Of a stretch of DNA of 7,955 nucleotides, positions 6,467-7,955 are shown in pieces (position 1 is the stretch's first letter; the number at the start of each line of letters is the position of its first letter). Source of the DNA: Bradyrhizobium sp. (GTDB lineage Bacteria; Pseudomonadota; Alphaproteobacteria; Rhizobiales; Xanthobacteraceae); assembly GCA_028290305.1 (NCBI GenBank), contig JAQGKC010000285.1, forward strand, positions 1 to 7,955. Direction: 5' to 3'. Below the pieces are notes generated by a model. The model made no database searches and was not told where the DNA came from. It saw only the letters and a list, made by a program, of their open reading frames with translations. The translations under genes and the position numbers were made by a program.

Positions 6467-7114
6467 ATGTCTGGCACCTCGTCTCCCGGTCCCGCTCCCG
6501 ATGCCCTCGAATTGGCGGCGTTGTTGTGTTCGCGGGTTTGCCACGACCTCATCAGTCCGGTGGGCGCCATCGTCAACGGGCTTGAGGTCCTCGACGACAA
6601 TCCCAAACCGGAAGACCGTGAATTTGCCCTCGATTTGATCCGCAAGAGCGCCAAGACCGCGTCGGCGCGCTTGCAGTTCTGCCGTCTGGCGTTTGGCGCT
6701 GCGGGATCGGCCGGCGCGCAGATCGACCTCGGCGACGCGCAGACCATGGCGCGCGGTCATCTTGAGGATGCCAAGACCACGATCACGTGGAATTTGCCGC
6801 GCGTGCTGCTTCCGAAAAACAGAGTCAAGCTGCTCCTGAACATGATGGTGATTGCGCAGCAGACCATTCCGCGCGGCGGCGTACTCACGGTCGATTCGAT
6901 CGGCGAAGGCGACGCGATCGGTTTTCGCGTCGCGGCGAGCGGGCTCAATGCGCGCATGCCGCAAAATATCGCCGATCTCCTGAGTTCGGGTTCGGCCTCG
7001 GCGATCGACGCCCATGCGGTGCAGCCCTATTACACGCGGCTGCTGGCCCAGGCCTGCGGATTGAATGTGGTGCTGGCGCCTGAGGGCGATGCGGTGGTGG
7101 TGACCGCTTCCTAA
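6467..7114 (+). CDS. chpT: Histidine phosphotransferase ChpT
   Basis: ChpT is the cytoplasmic relay protein that takes phosphate from the hybrid kinase CckA and passes it to the response regulators CtrA and CpdR, controlling cell cycle and motility in Alphaproteobacteria. The product is 215 residues long. The phospho-accepting site is H26 in SRVCHDLISPVGAIVNGLEVL, a signature of the family. The N-terminal two-helix dimerisation part is followed by a degenerate kinase-like ATPase domain (about residues 85-215) without recognisable N, G1 and G2 ATP-binding boxes, as expected. The start ATG at 6467 is preceded by AGGA at a good distance, which favours it over longer in-frame options at 6374 and 6419. 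It is divergent from cysQ and is followed 193 bp later by cheA on the same strand. Confidence 0.93.
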   Translation: MSGTSSPGPAPDALELAALLCSRVCHDLISPVGAIVNGLEVLDDNPKPEDREFALDLIRKSAKTASARLQFCRLAFGAAGSAGAQIDLGDAQTMARGHLEDAKTTITWNLPRVLLPKNRVKLLLNMMVIAQQTIPRGGVLTVDSIGEGDAIGFRVAASGLNARMPQNIADLLSSGSASAIDAHAVQPYYTRLLAQACGLNVVLAPEGDAVVVTAS

Positions 7115-7138
7115 AAGCTGGCAGCCACGCAAATATGG

Positions 7139-7153
7139 TTAACCAACGGTTTA
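7139..7153 (+). promoter_or_regulatory. Candidate CtrA binding site upstream of cheA
   Basis: TTAA-CCAACGG-TTTA matches the CtrA consensus TTAA-N7-TTAA at seven of the eight fixed bases, with exact 7-bp spacing. It sits 25 bp after the chpT stop and about 155 bp before the cheA start, where a promoter for the chemotaxis genes could lie. CtrA is known to control motility genes in several Alphaproteobacteria. A single near-consensus box can arise by chance, so this is a suggestion only. Confidence 0.35.
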
Positions 7154-7307
7154 CCGCCGGCCCTGGATTTGGCGAGACGCTCTTATCTCTTTGTTGAGCG
7201 CGTTCTTTTCCAATTACTCAACCAATATTAAACGCTTTGCATAGAAGCTGGCCAAACCCGGAAAAGGCGTGGCGAAATCGCGCGCCCGTGCGTTGAAGGC
7301 CTGTTTC

Positions 7308-7955
7308 ATGGATGATTTGTTGCGGGAGTTCCTGACCGAAACCAGCGAGAGCCTGGATACGGTCGACAATCAATTGGTGCGGTTCGAGCAGGATCCGAAC
7401 AAAGCCAAGATTCTGGATAACATCTTCCGCCTCGTCCACACCATCAAGGGCACCTGCGGCTTTCTGGGGCTGCCGCGTCTGGAAGCGCTGGCCCATGCCG
7501 GCGAGACCCTGATGGGCAAATTCCGCGACGGCATGCCGGTCACCGGCGAGGCGGTCAGCCTGATCCTGGCCAGCATCGACCGCATCAAGGAAATTCTCGC
7601 GGGGCTCGAGGCCACCGAGGCCGAGCCGCAAGGCAGCGATCAGGATCTGATCGTCCAGCTTCAAGAGATGGTGGAGCGCGGGATGCTGGCGATGTCCGCG
7701 TCAGCTTCGCTGATCGCGTCAGCGTCAGCTTCGCTGATCGCGTCAGCGTCGGCTCCGCCGATCGCGTCAGCGTCAGCTCCGCTGATCGCGTCAGCGTCGG
7801 CTGCGCCGATCGCGTCAGTGTCGGCTCTGCCGATCGCGTCAGCGTCAGCTCCGGTGGCCGCTGTTGCCGTTGCGCCTGCCAAAGAGCAGGGCATGTTGGC
7901 GCCGCAGGTGCTGCAGCGCGAACTGCGTCCGGGCGAAGTATCGCTGGATGAACTG
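7308..7955 (+). CDS. cheA: Chemotaxis histidine kinase CheA (N-terminal part)
   Basis: CheA phosphorylates CheY and CheB in response to chemoreceptors, bridged by CheW. The window holds the first 216 codons, and the frame is still open at the end. Residues 1 to about 105 form the HPt (P1) domain, with the phospho-accepting H44 in RLVHTIKGTCGFLGL. GAAGG lies eight bases before the ATG. Residues from about 131 to 183 form a low-complexity Ala/Ser/Pro/Ile linker built from an in-frame 24-bp repeat (listed separately). The last residues (QVLQRELRPGEVSLDEL) lead towards the rest of the protein, where the P2, dimerisation, kinase and CheW-like domains would be expected. The gene follows chpT on the same strand with a 193-bp gap, which probably contains its own promoter. 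Confidence 0.92.
   Translation, partial: MDDLLREFLTETSESLDTVDNQLVRFEQDPNKAKILDNIFRLVHTIKGTCGFLGLPRLEALAHAGETLMGKFRDGMPVTGEAVSLILASIDRIKEILAGLEATEAEPQGSDQDLIVQLQEMVERGMLAMSASASLIASASASLIASASAPPIASASAPLIASASAAPIASVSALPIASASAPVAAVAVAPAKEQGMLAPQVLQRELRPGEVSLDEL
7698..7855 (+). repeat. 24-bp in-frame tandem repeat in cheA linker
   Basis: A partial unit (7698-7715) is followed by five full 24-bp units starting at 7716, 7740, 7764, 7788 and 7812, and a last partial unit from 7836. The consensus is GCGTCAGCGTCRGCTNCGCYGATC, encoding ASASAxxI where xx varies (SL, PP, PL, AP, LP). Units alternate between a TCA/CTG form and a TCG/CCG form, hinting at a 48-bp higher-order unit for the first four copies. 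At unit boundaries CGCTGA-TCGCG-TCAGCG can form a short hairpin. Copy number is expected to vary between strains by slippage without breaking the frame. Confidence 0.95.

Noticed and set aside
7218..7664. 148-codon minus-strand open frame over the cheA start
   Set aside because: It is antisense to the HPt domain of CheA and has no motif or conserved family features.
7698..7855. CRISPR-like array
   Set aside because: The 24-bp units are contiguous, with no unique spacers, and encode a protein linker.
7661..7894. Minus-strand frame encoding a DADAI-type repeat
   Set aside because: It is the antisense reading of the cheA 24-bp repeat, which is in frame with a convincing HPt domain. The repetitive protein is a by-product.

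Overview
The window looks like chromosomal DNA from an alphaproteobacterium of the Bradyrhizobium type. Evidence: GC-rich coding DNA, a ChpT histidine phosphotransferase next to CheA, a DUF1134 (EipA-type) periplasmic protein, and an IS481-type transposase of a kind common in rhizobia. It splits at a tRNA-Val(CAC) gene at 2565-2639 (minus strand) into an accessory left third and an ordinary core right part.

Left part (1-2564). This is mosaic and decayed. Positions 1-340 are AT-richer and contain no gene, only a short piece that matches the anticodon and T-arm part of a tRNA-Pro. Next comes an IS481-family element (about 347-1625). Its transposase carries an intact DDE core but is frameshifted in the conserved NNERPHQAL region. 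Each end carries two copies of a roughly 20-bp motif spaced 25 bp apart. Just outside the right end is a minus-strand 3' tRNA fragment with exact T-loop-to-CCA geometry. A glutathione S-transferase gene follows (1754-2389, minus) that has lost its start codon and first beta strand. All of this lies on the 3' side of the tRNA-Val gene, as expected for the edge of an integrated island. No integrase gene is visible here.

Right part (2640-7955). This is compact core gene content: a membrane-anchored coiled-coil protein (minus), an EipA/DUF1134 periplasmic protein (minus), a divergent exported YHS-family protein (plus), CysQ 3'(2'),5'-bisphosphate nucleotidase (minus, overlapping the YHS gene tail to tail by 29 bp), ChpT (plus), and the first 216 codons of CheA (plus, running off the window). 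ChpT relays phosphate from CckA to CtrA/CpdR. A near-consensus CtrA box lies between chpT and cheA, suggesting a link between cell-cycle signalling and chemotaxis. CheA carries an unusual in-frame 24-bp tandem repeat in the linker after its HPt domain.

I found no clear undescribed multi-gene system. The most unusual points are the cluster of tRNA fragments around the IS and tRNA-Val, and the CheA linker repeat.
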